From: an uncultured Clostridia bacterium
GTDB taxonomy: Bacteria > Bacillota > Clostridia > Christensenellales > Borkfalkiaceae
Assembly: GCA_947625095.1 (NCBI GenBank)
Contig: CANQMX010000013.1
Location: forward strand, 1-45,381
Direction of reading: 5' to 3'
DNA length: 45,381 bases
Made by a program: the position numbers and the translations under genes. Numbering within the stretch: position 1 is the first letter of the stretch; each line of letters starts with the position of its first letter. Below the pieces are notes generated by a model. It did not search any database, had not been told where the DNA came from, and was given only the letters and a program-made list of their open reading frames with translations. Shown one piece after another: positions 7,782 to 14,481 of the stretch.

Positions 7782-7847
7782 TGTCATGTCGCCCGACGCG
7801 TAGCGGCGCACGAAGTACCATGCGTAGTGCGTGGAGAAATCTCCACC
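7782..7847 (+). repeat. Family C composite element
   Basis: Begins TCATGTCG and ends GGAGAAATCTCC, with a CGTAGCGGCGCACGAAGTA centre shared with 21375-21400 and 2410-2500. Confidence 0.6.
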
Positions 7848-7946
7848 TTATTCTATTCCCCTCTCTGCGGCAAAACCGCGGGGAGGGGATGGTTTTATGG
7901 AATTCTGCGTGTACCATAAGACGGAAGGCAAAGGCGAATAATATGC

Positions 7947-7982
7947 AACCCCCCGCCGAATACGAGAATTCGACGGGGGTTT
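7947..7982 (-). terminator. Probable terminator of fprA-rubredoxin
   Basis: Minus-strand stem AACCCCCGTCGAAT/ATTCGGCGGGGGGTT a few bases after the rubredoxin stop. The T tract is short, so efficiency is uncertain. Confidence 0.5.
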
Positions 7983-7989
7983 TGATCGG

Positions 7990-8145
7990 TCATTCGGCGG
8001 AAAAGTCCTCCTTGCCTACGCCGCAGAGCGGGCAGGTGAAGTCGTCGGGAACATCCTCCCACTTGGTGCCGGGCGCAATGCCGTTATCGGGATCGCCCGT
8101 CTCTTCGTCGTACTCATAGCCGCATACATTGCAGATGTACTTCAT
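7990..8145 (-). CDS. Rubredoxin
   Basis: A complete 51-residue rubredoxin. Two CxxC-type iron ligands are visible: CNVCGYEYD near the start (Cys5, Cys8) and CPLCGVGK near the end (Cys38, Cys41), with the usual [15 protein letters not shown] segment between. It is a small one-electron carrier with a mononuclear Fe(SCys)4 site. ATG at 8145 lies three bases after the stop of the flavodiiron protein, with GGAGTGAATT as ribosome site. Pairing with a flavodiiron protein is a known arrangement in which rubredoxin donates electrons for O2 or NO reduction in anaerobes. Confidence 0.95.
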   Translation of the reverse strand: MKYICNVCGYEYDEETGDPDNGIAPGTKWEDVPDDFTCPLCGVGKEDFSAE

Positions 8146-8148
8146 AAT

Positions 8149-9360
8149 TCACTCCTTTTTATTTTTTATGTCGTCGGCAATCTCCTTGCCGAGGGCTTTC
8201 AGTTGTTCGAGCGTCTCCTCCTTGACGGCGGAAAGGATCGTCACCGTCTCCCCCACCTGCCGCACGTTCTTCCAATCGCCGATGACGGCCTGCATATACC
8301 CGCCCGCCTGCGGCGCCCAACTGCCGTTTTCCACCAGTGAATATTTGCGGTTTTGATAGGCGTGCGCCTTCAAATCGTACAAAAAGTGCTCCATGCTGAT
8401 GAAAATACCGTTGTTGTACGTCGTGGTGGCGAACACGACGTGCGAATAGCGGAAGGCCTCGGCGAGCAGTTCGGAGACGTGGGTAACGGAAACATCGTAC
8501 ACCTTCACGTTTGTGACGCCGCTACGGGCGATCGCCGCCGCCAGGATCTCCGCCGCGTTCTGCGTGTGCCCGTACACCGACGAGTAGAACACGGCGACGC
8601 CCTCCTCTTCGGGCTGATATTTGCTCCAAATATCGTATTTATTGAGATACCACGCGAAATTCTTGCGCCAAATCGGCCCGTGGAGGGGGCAGACGAGGTT
8701 GATTGGAAGCCCCGCCGCCTTCTTGATGACGTTCTGCACCTGCGTGCCGTACTTGCCCACGATGTTGAAATAGTACCTGCGGGCGTCATCCAAAAAGTCG
8801 CGCTCGAAGTTCACTTCATCGGCAAAGATGCTGCCCGCGAGCGCGCCGAACGTGCCGAAGGCATCCGCTGAGAACAAAATTCCGTCCTCGGGAATGTAGG
8901 TGAACATGACCTCCGGCCAGTGCACCATGGGCGCGAACACAAATTTTAAGGTGCGCCCGCCGACGGACACGGTATCGCCCTCCTTGACGAGGCGCACGTT
9001 TTCGCCCTCGAAGTGGAAAAAGTTGGCGAGCATCGCCTTCACCTTTTGATTGGTGATCACGGTGACGTCGGGGTACTTTTCCATGAGGCGGACAAAACTT
9101 GCGGAGTGGTCGGGCTCCATGTGATGAATGACGAGATAGTCGAGTTTTCTTTCGCCTAAGACGTGCTCCACATTCTCGAAAAAGACCTCTGAGGCGGCGA
9201 TATCCACGGTATCGAAGAGGACGGTTTTTTCGCCCATGAGGAGATAGGAATTGTAGGAGACGCCGCGCGGCACGGGGAAGGCGCTCTCAAACAGGGCGAT
9301 GCGCCGATCGTTCCCGCCCACATAGTATAAGTCTTTGCAAATTTCAACTGTGTTGTGCAT
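8149..9360 (-). CDS. fprA: A-type flavoprotein / flavodiiron protein (FprA family)
   Basis: Flavodiiron protein (403 residues): an N-terminal metallo-beta-lactamase-like diiron domain and a C-terminal flavodoxin domain. The iron-ligand motif HHMEPDHSA (HxExD, ~79-87), further ligands in MVHWPEVMF (His) and SADAFG (Asp), and CPLHGPIW (His) are all present. The FMN domain begins near residue 250 with VFYSSVYGHTQNAAE. The enzyme reduces O2 to water or NO to N2O in the cytoplasm, fed by rubredoxin. A promoter lies at 9379-9407. Rubredoxin follows after three bases, and a ferritin gene lies just upstream on the same strand. Confidence 0.95.
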   Translation of the reverse strand: MHNTVEICKDLYYVGGNDRRIALFESAFPVPRGVSYNSYLLMGEKTVLFDTVDIAASEVFFENVEHVLGERKLDYLVIHHMEPDHSASFVRLMEKYPDVTVITNQKVKAMLANFFHFEGENVRLVKEGDTVSVGGRTLKFVFAPMVHWPEVMFTYIPEDGILFSADAFGTFGALAGSIFADEVNFERDFLDDARRYYFNIVGKYGTQVQNVIKKAAGLPINLVCPLHGPIWRKNFAWYLNKYDIWSKYQPEEEGVAVFYSSVYGHTQNAAEILAAAIARSGVTNVKVYDVSVTHVSELLAEAFRYSHVVFATTTYNNGIFISMEHFLYDLKAHAYQNRKYSLVENGSWAPQAGGYMQAVIGDWKNVRQVGETVTILSAVKEETLEQLKALGKEIADDIKNKKE

Positions 9361-9378
9361 GATTTTACCTCGCGAGAA

Positions 9379-9407
9379 ATTCTACCATATTTTTCCCCGA
9401 AATGCAA
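9379..9407 (-). promoter_or_regulatory. Promoter of fprA-rubredoxin
   Basis: TTGCAT (9402-9407), 17-base spacer, TAGAAT (9379-9384) on the minus strand, start near 9372. Confidence 0.7.
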
Positions 9408-9420
9408 GCAATCAAACGCA

Positions 9421-9450
9421 AAAATATCCCCGCGGAGAGGCCGCGGGGAA
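9421..9450 (-). terminator. Terminator of ferritin
   Basis: Stem TCCCCGCGG/CCGCGGGGA with a CCTCT loop, followed on the minus strand by TATTTTTG. It lies about 20 bases after the ferritin stop. Confidence 0.85.
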
Positions 9451-9471
9451 AATCGTGCGCGAATTTTTTGT

Positions 9472-9990
9472 TTACATGGCGGGGCCTGTCGTCGAGGGGG
9501 CGTAGACGCGCGCGGCGAGTTCCCGGTCGAGGGCGTGGAGGCCCTTCGCATCCGTGCCAAAGAGTTTCATATTTTTCACCATCTCGTCGGCGTTTGTCTC
9601 CTCCTCGCCCTGCTCCTTCACGAACCAATCGAGGAATTGCATCGTGCGGAAGTCCTTTTGCGCGAACGCCTCGGCATAGATGGCGGTGATGAGCGAGGTG
9701 ACGTACTGCTCGTGCTCGTAGCCCGCTTCGAGAGGAGCGAGGTGATTTTGGAAGGTCTTATCGGGCTTGGCGACGGCTTCAAACGTCACCTTTTCGCCGT
9801 TGTTGAGAAGGTAGCGGCGGATCATGAGGGCGTGGTCGCGCTCCTCCTGCGCCTGCACCTCGTACCAATGCGCAAAGCCGTTGAGACCCTCGTCGGCATA
9901 GTAATTTGCAAAGTCAAGATAGAGATAGGCGGAGTACAACTCCTTGTTCACCTGATCGTTGAGCATTGCCGCGATTTTTTTGTTGAGCAT
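9472..9990 (-). CDS. ftnA: Ferritin (non-heme iron storage protein)
   Basis: Bacterial ferritin of the FtnA type (172 residues from ATG 9990), which assembles into a 24-mer and oxidises and stores iron. Ferroxidase-centre residues are visible in KELYSAYLYLDF, in QEERDHA (E and H ligands), and in the second helix pair around EEETNADEM. The start at 9990 is preferred over ATG 10005 because GGAGG, which is part of codons 2-3 of the longer frame, sits seven bases before it. Upstream, an 18-base GC palindrome (10027-10044) abuts a -10-like TATATT. With fprA and rubredoxin it forms an oxygen/iron protection group. Confidence 0.93.
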   Translation of the reverse strand: MLNKKIAAMLNDQVNKELYSAYLYLDFANYYADEGLNGFAHWYEVQAQEERDHALMIRRYLLNNGEKVTFEAVAKPDKTFQNHLAPLEAGYEHEQYVTSLITAIYAEAFAQKDFRTMQFLDWFVKEQGEEETNADEMVKNMKLFGTDAKGLHALDRELAARVYAPSTTGPAM

Positions 9991-10020
9991 TTTTTTATCC
10001 TCCATGATTTTTTCACCTAT

Positions 10021-10044
10021 AATATACCCGCGCGTGCGCGCGGG
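10021..10044 (-). promoter_or_regulatory. Candidate ferritin promoter with adjoining palindrome
   Basis: A -10-like TATATT (10021-10026) is directly preceded by CCCGCGCGTGCGCGCGGG (10027-10044), which fills the position of the spacer. The -35 position has no recognisable hexamer. An operator or an activator-dependent promoter is possible. Confidence 0.35.
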
Positions 10045-10210
10045 AAAACAGGGTTTTTTATTTTGCGGAGAATTTTTTGAGGAAATTTACGGGCGCACCC
10101 CCTCCCCTACCCCTCCCCCTTACGCAGGGGGAGGGCAAGTAAGGCGTCGCGGGGAAACAGGGTTTGCCGAAATTTTTTGCGGGAGCGAGAAAAAATACAT
10201 GAAGGAGAAG

Positions 10211-10507
10211 TCACTGAAATTTGCCGCGGAGGAGGAAGAATAGGCCACTGTCCCGCGCGCCGAATAAAATTTCATCGGCGTCGTAGCACAAAAAACACAG
10301 CCGCAACAGTTCGGGAACGGTGGGAAAGTCGCCGCCCGAAAGTAGCGTTTGCGCCCGCTCTTCGCCGCACTCCATCGTCTCGGCAAGCAGCGCAAGCGAG
10401 ATCCCCCGCGAAGTTGTAAGCGTTTTCAACCGCTCGGAAAACCTCTTTTTCCACCGCTCCTCATAGGCGCGGCGGGCGCTCTTTTCATCCGCTACACTAT
10501 CGCACAT
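10211..10507 (-). CDS. Small HTH-like protein of twin cassette 1
   Basis: A 98-residue protein. Residues ~22-80 look like a diverged Cro/CI-type helix-turn-helix domain: FSERLKTLTTSRGISLALLA, then an ECGEERAQTLL turn-helix, then the closing VPELLRLCFLCYDADEILFG. No name can be given. The last 87 residues match the protein at 11150-11437 with a single Gly/Ser change, although several bases differ, so most base changes are silent and the protein is probably under selection. The N-terminal ~11 residues differ. The ATG at 10507 follows AAAAGGAGTTAGCC. Its promoter (10529-10557) contains a 17-base operator as the exact spacer, so it is probably repressed by the divergent XRE protein. Confidence 0.8.
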   Translation of the reverse strand: MCDSVADEKSARRAYEERWKKRFSERLKTLTTSRGISLALLAETMECGEERAQTLLSGGDFPTVPELLRLCFLCYDADEILFGARDSGLFFLLRGKFQ

Positions 10508-10528
10508 GGCTAACTCCTTTTCAGCCCT

Positions 10529-10557
10529 ATTTTATACCGAGTTTCTCGGTAAGTCAA
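10529..10557 (-). promoter_or_regulatory. Promoter of the cassette 1 minus gene with operator as spacer
   Basis: TTGACT (10552-10557) and TAAAAT (10529-10534) are separated by exactly 17 bases, and those 17 bases are the palindrome TACCGAGTTTCTCGGTA (10535-10551). A bound protein would exclude RNA polymerase. Confidence 0.8.
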
Positions 10558-10563
10558 GTATGC

Positions 10564-10580
10564 TACCGACTTTTTTGGTA
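10564..10580. promoter_or_regulatory. Second operator of cassette 1
   Basis: TACCGACTTTTTTGGTA, an imperfect copy of the operator at 10535-10551, 29 bases away centre to centre. It lies just upstream of the GTG start of the plus XRE gene and so could serve autoregulation. Confidence 0.7.
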
Positions 10581-10591
10581 AAAATAGAGGC

Positions 10592-10792
10592 GTGAAAGAG
10601 ATAAAATTCGCGGAAAACTTGAAATCGCTGCGCAAAAGCCGCGGCCTCACCCAAACCGAACTTGCGGCGATGCTCGGCGTAGACCAGCGGACGGTGAGCG
10701 GCTGGGAAACGCGCGTAAGCGAACCGAGTTACGCCTTTCTCGCTAAATTGTGCGAGATATTCGATGAAACATTTGACGATATTTTAACGTAA
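10592..10792 (+). CDS. XRE-family regulator of twin cassette 1
   Basis: A 66-residue single-domain helix-turn-helix protein. The recognition unit is LTQTELAAMLGVDQRTVSGW, followed by EPSYAFLAKLCEIFDETFDDIL, typical of small XRE repressors. The start is GTG at 10592; only AGAGG four bases upstream resembles a ribosome site, and a leaderless or very short leader is possible. It is divergent from the 10211-10507 gene and is the likely ligand of the TACCGA...TCGGTA operators. Its counterpart in cassette 2 (11509-11718) is an XRE protein of clearly different sequence. Confidence 0.85.
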   Translation: MKEIKFAENLKSLRKSRGLTQTELAAMLGVDQRTVSGWETRVSEPSYAFLAKLCEIFDETFDDILT

Positions 10793-10817
10793 AAGACCCC
10801 AAGACGGGGTCTTTTTT
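10791..10817 (+). terminator. Terminator of the cassette 1 XRE gene
   Basis: AAAAGACCCC and GGGGTCTTTTTT pair around AAGAC, overlapping the stop codon. Confidence 0.9.
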
Positions 10818-10856
10818 GATAGCGTTTGAGCGGTTTTGATGTTTTGAGGAGAGCAA

Positions 10857-10907
10857 GATACACTCGCCGCCCGCCGCGCGCTACGCGGCGGGTGGCTCGG
10901 TATGAGG
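10857..10907 (+). repeat. Family A palindromic element
   Basis: Ends GATACACTC and GGTATGAGG; arms CCCGCCGCG/CGCGGCGGG extended by GCC/GGC; loop CGCTA. It is the right end of cassette 1. Confidence 0.8.
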
Positions 10908-11061
10908 GACGCCCACCCCAAGGGGGAGCTATTTCGCCTTTGGCTTGTGCTGTGCTCGGTCGGCAATAGTGCGGGCGGGGCGTGCCGCGCTTAGTAGGCA
11001 ATAGTACGCGTGGGGCACAGTCCGCAGGACTGTTGAGCATGGTGCGCCGCTCCACCCCTTG
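10908..11061. repeat. Repeat mosaic between the twin cassettes
   Basis: No gene is seen. It contains a family G piece (about 10955-11015: GTGCGGGCGGGGCGTGCC, CGCTTAGTAGGCAATAGT) related to 25990-26035, 41840-41890 and 43320-43352. Confidence 0.6.
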
Positions 11062-11149
11062 CGCAGGGGGAGGGCAAGTAAAACGGCGCGGGAAAACAGG
11101 GTTTGCCGAAATTTTTTGCGGGAGCGAGAAAAAATACATGAAGGAGAAG

Positions 11150-11437
11150 TCACTGAAATTTGCCGCGGAGGAGGAAGAATAGGCCGCTGTCCCGCGCGCC
11201 GAATAAAATTTCATCGGCGTCGTAGCACAGAAAACACAGCCGCAACAGTTCGGGCACGGTGGGAAAGTCGCTCCCCGAAAGCAGCGTCTGCGCCCGCTCC
11301 TCGCCGCACTCCATCGTCTCGGCAAGCAGCGCAAGCGAAATCCCCCGCGAAGTTGTAAGCGTTTTCAACCGCTCGGAAAACCTCTTTTTCCACCGCTCCT
11401 CATAGGCGCGGCGTTCCTCTTGAAATTCCGAATTCAT
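11150..11437 (-). CDS. Small HTH-like protein of twin cassette 2
   Basis: A 95-residue near-copy of the 10211-10507 product: identical over the last 87 residues except one Ser for Gly in LLSGSDFPTV, but with a different first eight residues (MNSEFQEE). It is probably a Cro-like or anti-repressor-like DNA-binding protein; no experimentally known relative is recognised. The promoter (11447-11475) is TTGACA/TAAAAT with a 17-base spacer. The ATG at 11437 has no clear Shine-Dalgarno. It is divergent from the XRE gene at 11509. Confidence 0.8.
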   Translation of the reverse strand: MNSEFQEERRAYEERWKKRFSERLKTLTTSRGISLALLAETMECGEERAQTLLSGSDFPTVPELLRLCFLCYDADEILFGARDSGLFFLLRGKFQ

Positions 11438-11440
11438 TTC

Positions 11441-11508
11441 GACATAATTTTACATCACTTTATGGCGTTTGTCAAGATTTTAACATCACATTGCGTTGTA
11501 ATTGTGTC
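11441..11508. promoter_or_regulatory. Divergent promoter region of twin cassette 2
   Basis: Minus promoter: TTGACA (11470-11475), 17-base spacer, TAAAAT (11447-11452). Plus side: -10-like TGTAAT (11497-11502) seven bases before the ATG at 11509. The motif GACAtAATT (11441-11449) and its inverted partner AATTgTGTC (11501-11509) flank the region and could be the operator pair. Nothing resembles the TACCGA operator of cassette 1. Confidence 0.65.
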
Positions 11509-11718
11509 ATGGAACTTGCAAAGAAACTCGGCGAAAACCTGAAAGAGGCGCGCAGGGCAAAGGGCTATACGCAAAAAGAGATGGCAAGCAAATTGTTCAT
11601 GACGCAACAACAGTACAGCCGCTTTGAAAACGGCGTCTTTGAACTCAACTACCACCAAATTCTTGCGCTGTGCGAGATCCTCGATATTACGCCAAACGAC
11701 CTATTCGATATCTCGTAA
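11509..11718 (+). CDS. XRE-family regulator of twin cassette 2
   Basis: A 69-residue XRE protein. HTH core YTQKEMASKLFMTQQQYSRF, then NYHQILALCEILDITPNDLF. It shares only the general fold with the cassette 1 XRE protein. ATG at 11509 lacks a Shine-Dalgarno and lies seven bases after a -10-like TGTAAT, so the mRNA is probably leaderless; a TTG at 11491 is the alternative. It ends in a terminator nearly identical in position to that of cassette 1. Confidence 0.85.
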   Translation: MELAKKLGENLKEARRAKGYTQKEMASKLFMTQQQYSRFENGVFELNYHQILALCEILDITPNDLFDIS

Positions 11719-11745
11719 AAAAGACCCCGGAACGAGGTCTTTTTT
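11717..11745 (+). terminator. Terminator of the cassette 2 XRE gene
   Basis: AAAAAAGACCCC and GAGGTCTTTTTT pair around GGAAC, directly after the stop codon. Confidence 0.9.
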
Positions 11746-11785
11746 GATAGCGTTTGGGCGGTTTTGATGTTTTTGAGGAGAGCAA

Positions 11786-11836
11786 GATACACTCGCCGCC
11801 CGCCGCGCAACGCGCGGCGGGCGGCTCGGTATGAGG
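11786..11836 (+). repeat. Family A palindromic element
   Basis: Arms GCCGCCCGCCGCGC/GCGCGGCGGGCGGC, 14 perfect pairs, loop AAC. Compared with the element ending cassette 1, changes on one arm are matched on the other. Confidence 0.8.
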
Positions 11837-12044
11837 GATAGACGCTGTGCGCCGACGAGCGGAGGCTATTCCGCTCCGCGGGCGGGGTGCTGCAAGAAAT
11901 GGCGATGATGATTTCATTCTACCGTGAGTAGGTATGAATTGGAACGCATCTCTACCGCGCCGCCGAGCTACCGCACGGCGGCGCTCAGGCGCGCCCCGCC
12001 CGCACTATTTTCGACCAAGGGCGGCACGAGCCGTAGGCGAAGTA
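11837..12044. repeat. GC-rich repeat stretch downstream of cassette 2
   Basis: No gene is seen. It includes inverted GCGGAGG/CCGCTCCGCG and GCCGCCG/CGGCGGC pieces and a family G piece (about 11990-12035: CCCGCCCGCACTATT, GGCGGCACGAGCC). Confidence 0.55.
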
Positions 12045-12196
12045 GGCGGGTTTCCCGCCGCTGCACGTCCCCATTTGCCACACTACCGTAGGCTTAATGT
12101 CGGGGCAAGCGATATCGAGCCGCAACTCGATATCCCATACAAGTTACATTCCTCGCAAAAAATATTTTGCGCAGAAAAAGATTTTTTGCGAAACTT
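12045..12196 (-). repeat. Family E stop-codon-linked element, copy 2
   Basis: Minus orientation, starting one base after the TGA of the tautomerase gene (AAGTTTC). The stem is GCAAAAAAT/ATTTTTTGC, unlike copy 1 (GCGCGATTT) and copy 3 (GTTAAATTT), while flanks and the downstream blocks (GAGGAATGTAACTT, GAGTTGCGGCTCGA, CGACATTAAGCC, GTGTGGCAAATG) are kept. A second stem GATATCGAG/CTCGATATC is also perfect here. Confidence 0.8.
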
Positions 12197-12197
12197 G

Positions 12198-12539
12198 TCA
12201 GAAGTTTGTCCCGTTCCACCCCCAATCGGACAGGCCGTGGTAGGTGACATAGACCGCGCTCCCCGGAATACCCAACTCCTCAGAGAGGATGCGGCAGATC
12301 TCGCCCGTCATGCGGGAATAGTCGGCGGACGACGCCGCGCCGAACAGGCTGACTTCCACATACGCGCCCTTTTCGAGTTTCTTCCCCCCGAAATACAGCG
12401 CGTAGTTATCCTGAAAGCCCACCATGAGGTAGCCCTCGCCCTTGTGCAGGATGGATACTGCCCTGCCGAGCCGCGCCTTGACGGCCTCCTTCTTCTCCTC
12501 GGTGAGCGCAACGGTCACTTTGCTATCGATAAACGGCAT
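12198..12539 (-). CDS. MIF-like tautomerase superfamily protein
   Basis: A 113-residue protein of the macrophage migration inhibitory factor (MIF) branch of the tautomerase superfamily. It has the catalytic Pro2 (MPFIDSKV), the length of MIF (about 115, unlike the ~62-residue 4-oxalocrotonate tautomerases), ALYFGG in the central strand, and a C-terminal WGWNGTNF like the MIF ending. Known activities of the family are keto-enol tautomerisation of phenylpyruvate-type substrates; the substrate here is unknown. ATG at 12539 follows GGAGGTAATTTT. It is the last gene of the trpS operon, four bases after rlmD. A family E element begins at its stop codon. Confidence 0.85.
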   Translation of the reverse strand: MPFIDSKVTVALTEEKKEAVKARLGRAVSILHKGEGYLMVGFQDNYALYFGGKKLEKGAYVEVSLFGAASSADYSRMTGEICRILSEELGIPGSAVYVTYHGLSDWGWNGTNF

Positions 12540-12543
12540 AAAA

Positions 12544-13926
12544 TTACCTCCTTTTCAACAATACCAATGTCTCGACGTGCTTGGTCTGCGGGAACATATC
12601 GAAGGGGCGGACGAGGGTGACTTCGTATGCGCCCTCCGGCGCTCCGCACTTGATAAGTTCCCCGCCCTCCGTCTCGATGAGCGTCCCCGTCAGAATCCCC
12701 AAGTCGCGCGCGAGCGTCGCAGGGTTGCACGAGACCATGATGATACGCTCCGCCCCGCTCTCCTTTAAGAGGCGCAGAACGCTGCGCTCCACGCCGCTGC
12801 GCGGGGGGTCCAACACGATCGTCTGCGGCCGCTCCTCGGATAAGAGCGCGGCGAGTTCCTCCTCCACCTTTCCGCAGATGTTCTGCATCTTCTCAGTTAA
12901 GCCGTTGCGCTCGCGCAGGCGGTCGGCGCAGGCGGTCGCCTCGGGGACGACCTCTATGCCGTACGCTCTGCCGCACTTCTTCGCGAGGAGGGCGGTGAGC
13001 AGCCCGCCGCCCGCATAGCAATCGACGACGCACTCCCCCTCGGCGAGGGAGACGATGTCCTCATAGAGTTTGCCGCGCACGTTGTCGTTGACCTGCATGA
13101 AAGTCTGCACGCCCGCCTCGAACACGACGCCGCCATCCGAACTCTCGTACACGCCCTTGCCCTTGAGCAGGGTGAACTCCCTCCCGAAGATGACGTTGGA
13201 GCGCGACGGGTTGTAATTGAGATAGAAACTGTACTCGGCGAAAATTTGCCCAAGCAGATAGAGGAAATAGTCGATGCCCTTGATCTCCCGCTCGGTGGAG
13301 ACGAGGGTGACGATAAATTTTTTCTTGATCTCCCGCACCACGATGTGCCGAAGTTGCCCCGTGCCCGTCTCGGCGTCGTAGCCATCCAGCCCGCACTTTT
13401 CCATGAACCCTTTAAGCGCCTTGATGACGTCCTTCGCCCACGCGGGATGGATGGGGCACTCATCGGTGGGCACGATGCGGTGGGAGCGTTCGGCAAAGAA
13501 CCCGACCACGTTTTCCCCGTTCTGCCGCCCGATGGGCAGTTGCAGTTTGTTGCGGTAGCCGTATTCCCGCTCGCTCCGCACGCATGGGGAGACTTTGGCC
13601 TCGACGCCGCCGATCTTTTTCAATGTATCGCGCACGAGTTCGGTCTTGGCGTGCAATTGGGAGCGGTAGCGGATGTGTTGCAGTTGGCAGCCGCCGCAGC
13701 GGTAGAACACGGGGCACTTGGGGCGCACCCTGTCCTCCGCGGGCGTGATGAGCTCCTCCACCCTTGCGTAGGCGATGTTTCCCGCCGTTTTGAGAACGCG
13801 CACCTCGGCGCGCTCGCCGGGGAGCATACAGGGAATGAAGAGGGTCATGCCATCGCTGTATGCAATTCCCTCGCCCTGCGTGCCCATGGCGACGGCTTCC
13901 ACCGTGAGAACGTCGTTTTTTTGCAT
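12544..13926 (-). CDS. rlmD: 23S rRNA (uracil-5-)-methyltransferase, RlmD/RlmCD type
   Basis: TrmA/RumA-family class I SAM methyltransferase (460 residues) forming 5-methyluridine in 23S rRNA. N-terminal TRAM domain (~1-60), an Fe-S cluster segment CPVFYRCGGCQLQH (~70-85), SAM-binding VDCYAGGGLLTALLA (~307), VLDPPRSGVE (~367), and the catalytic cysteine in MVSCNPATLARD (~397). Length is normal. In Bacillota one RlmCD enzyme modifies two positions; which applies here cannot be told. It lies three bases downstream of the membrane-protein gene in the trpS operon. Confidence 0.92.
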   Translation of the reverse strand: MQKNDVLTVEAVAMGTQGEGIAYSDGMTLFIPCMLPGERAEVRVLKTAGNIAYARVEELITPAEDRVRPKCPVFYRCGGCQLQHIRYRSQLHAKTELVRDTLKKIGGVEAKVSPCVRSEREYGYRNKLQLPIGRQNGENVVGFFAERSHRIVPTDECPIHPAWAKDVIKALKGFMEKCGLDGYDAETGTGQLRHIVVREIKKKFIVTLVSTEREIKGIDYFLYLLGQIFAEYSFYLNYNPSRSNVIFGREFTLLKGKGVYESSDGGVVFEAGVQTFMQVNDNVRGKLYEDIVSLAEGECVVDCYAGGGLLTALLAKKCGRAYGIEVVPEATACADRLRERNGLTEKMQNICGKVEEELAALLSEERPQTIVLDPPRSGVERSVLRLLKESGAERIIMVSCNPATLARDLGILTGTLIETEGGELIKCGAPEGAYEVTLVRPFDMFPQTKHVETLVLLKRR

Positions 13927-13929
13927 ACG

Positions 13930-14478
13930 CTACCTCCTTATCCTCCTAACGATGGCGTCCATCGAACGCTGGCAGAGGAAGATGAGCACATCATAGGCGG
14001 CGAACATGGCGCTCGCGCCGAAAAACACGATATAATAGAGATATTTTGCTACGAAGGGATACCACGTCGCGCCCGAAAAGCCCAAGAAGCCATCGAGGGT
14101 GAACCACATGAGGAGGAGCGCGCCGTCGAACCAAACGGCCTTTACGAGGTAGCACAACAGATGCTGCCACCACTTGGAGAGATATTTTTTCTGAAAGAAA
14201 TTGGCGATGGGGTGCAGCCCGAAGAACACGGCGAAGGGCAGCAGGGTAAACACGGAGAATCCGCAGAAGAGGAAGGCGAGCAAAAACGCGCCGACGTGCG
14301 CGGCGAGAGCGCCGCCCCAAAACCCCTTTGCGAGGGGCACCATCAGCGCGAACACGGCAAGGACATATCCCCCCGCCAACATGAAATTGACGTACCCGCC
14401 CATGGTGAGGGCGAGCGCGGCGATGGCGCAGGCGATCGCGGAGAGCGCGATCTCAAACGACTTCGAGGGGCGTTTCAT
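13930..14478 (-). CDS. Conserved-looking multi-pass membrane protein, function unknown
   Basis: A 182-residue integral membrane protein with about five hydrophobic segments (~9-28, 31-50, 56-88 probably two, 107-128, 142-165) and a basic C-terminus QRSMDAIVRRIRR. It resembles substrate-specific (ECF S-like) or other small polytopic proteins only in general layout, and I do not recognise the family. It lies three bases after the J-protein gene and three bases before rlmD, so it is cotranscribed with trpS. Confidence 0.8.
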   Translation of the reverse strand: MKRPSKSFEIALSAIACAIAALALTMGGYVNFMLAGGYVLAVFALMVPLAKGFWGGALAAHVGAFLLAFLFCGFSVFTLLPFAVFFGLHPIANFFQKKYLSKWWQHLLCYLVKAVWFDGALLLMWFTLDGFLGFSGATWYPFVAKYLYYIVFFGASAMFAAYDVLIFLCQRSMDAIVRRIRR

Positions 14479-14481
14479 ACC

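Larger units (their letters stand above)
7567..7946. repeat. Repeat mosaic between upp and rubredoxin
   Basis: No gene is seen. It holds GC-rich AGCTCCGCTG/CAGCTCAGCGGAGC inverted repeats (7586-7606), a CCCTCCCC/GGGAGGGGG family F-like piece (7612-7650), a family A element in minus orientation (7712-7746, arms GGCTTC/GAAGCC), a family C element (7782-7847) and a CCCCTC/GGGGAGGGG hairpin (7859-7890). Confidence 0.65.
10123..10907. repeat. Twin XRE cassette, copy 1
   Basis: This unit repeats at 11062-11836. Left flank and minus gene (10123 to about 10460) and right flank (terminator plus GATAGCGTTTG plus family A element, 10791-10907) are nearly identical in both copies. The middle, with the start of the minus gene, the control region and the plus XRE gene, is unrelated in sequence. 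Confidence 0.85.
11062..11836. repeat. Twin XRE cassette, copy 2
   Basis: Second copy of the unit at 10123-10907, same orientation, 154 bases further on. Flanks are nearly identical; the control region and plus gene are replaced. Confidence 0.85.

Noticed and set aside
10123..11836. XRE cluster as a prophage remnant
   Set aside because: No integrase, structural, lysis or replication genes and no attachment-site duplication were seen.
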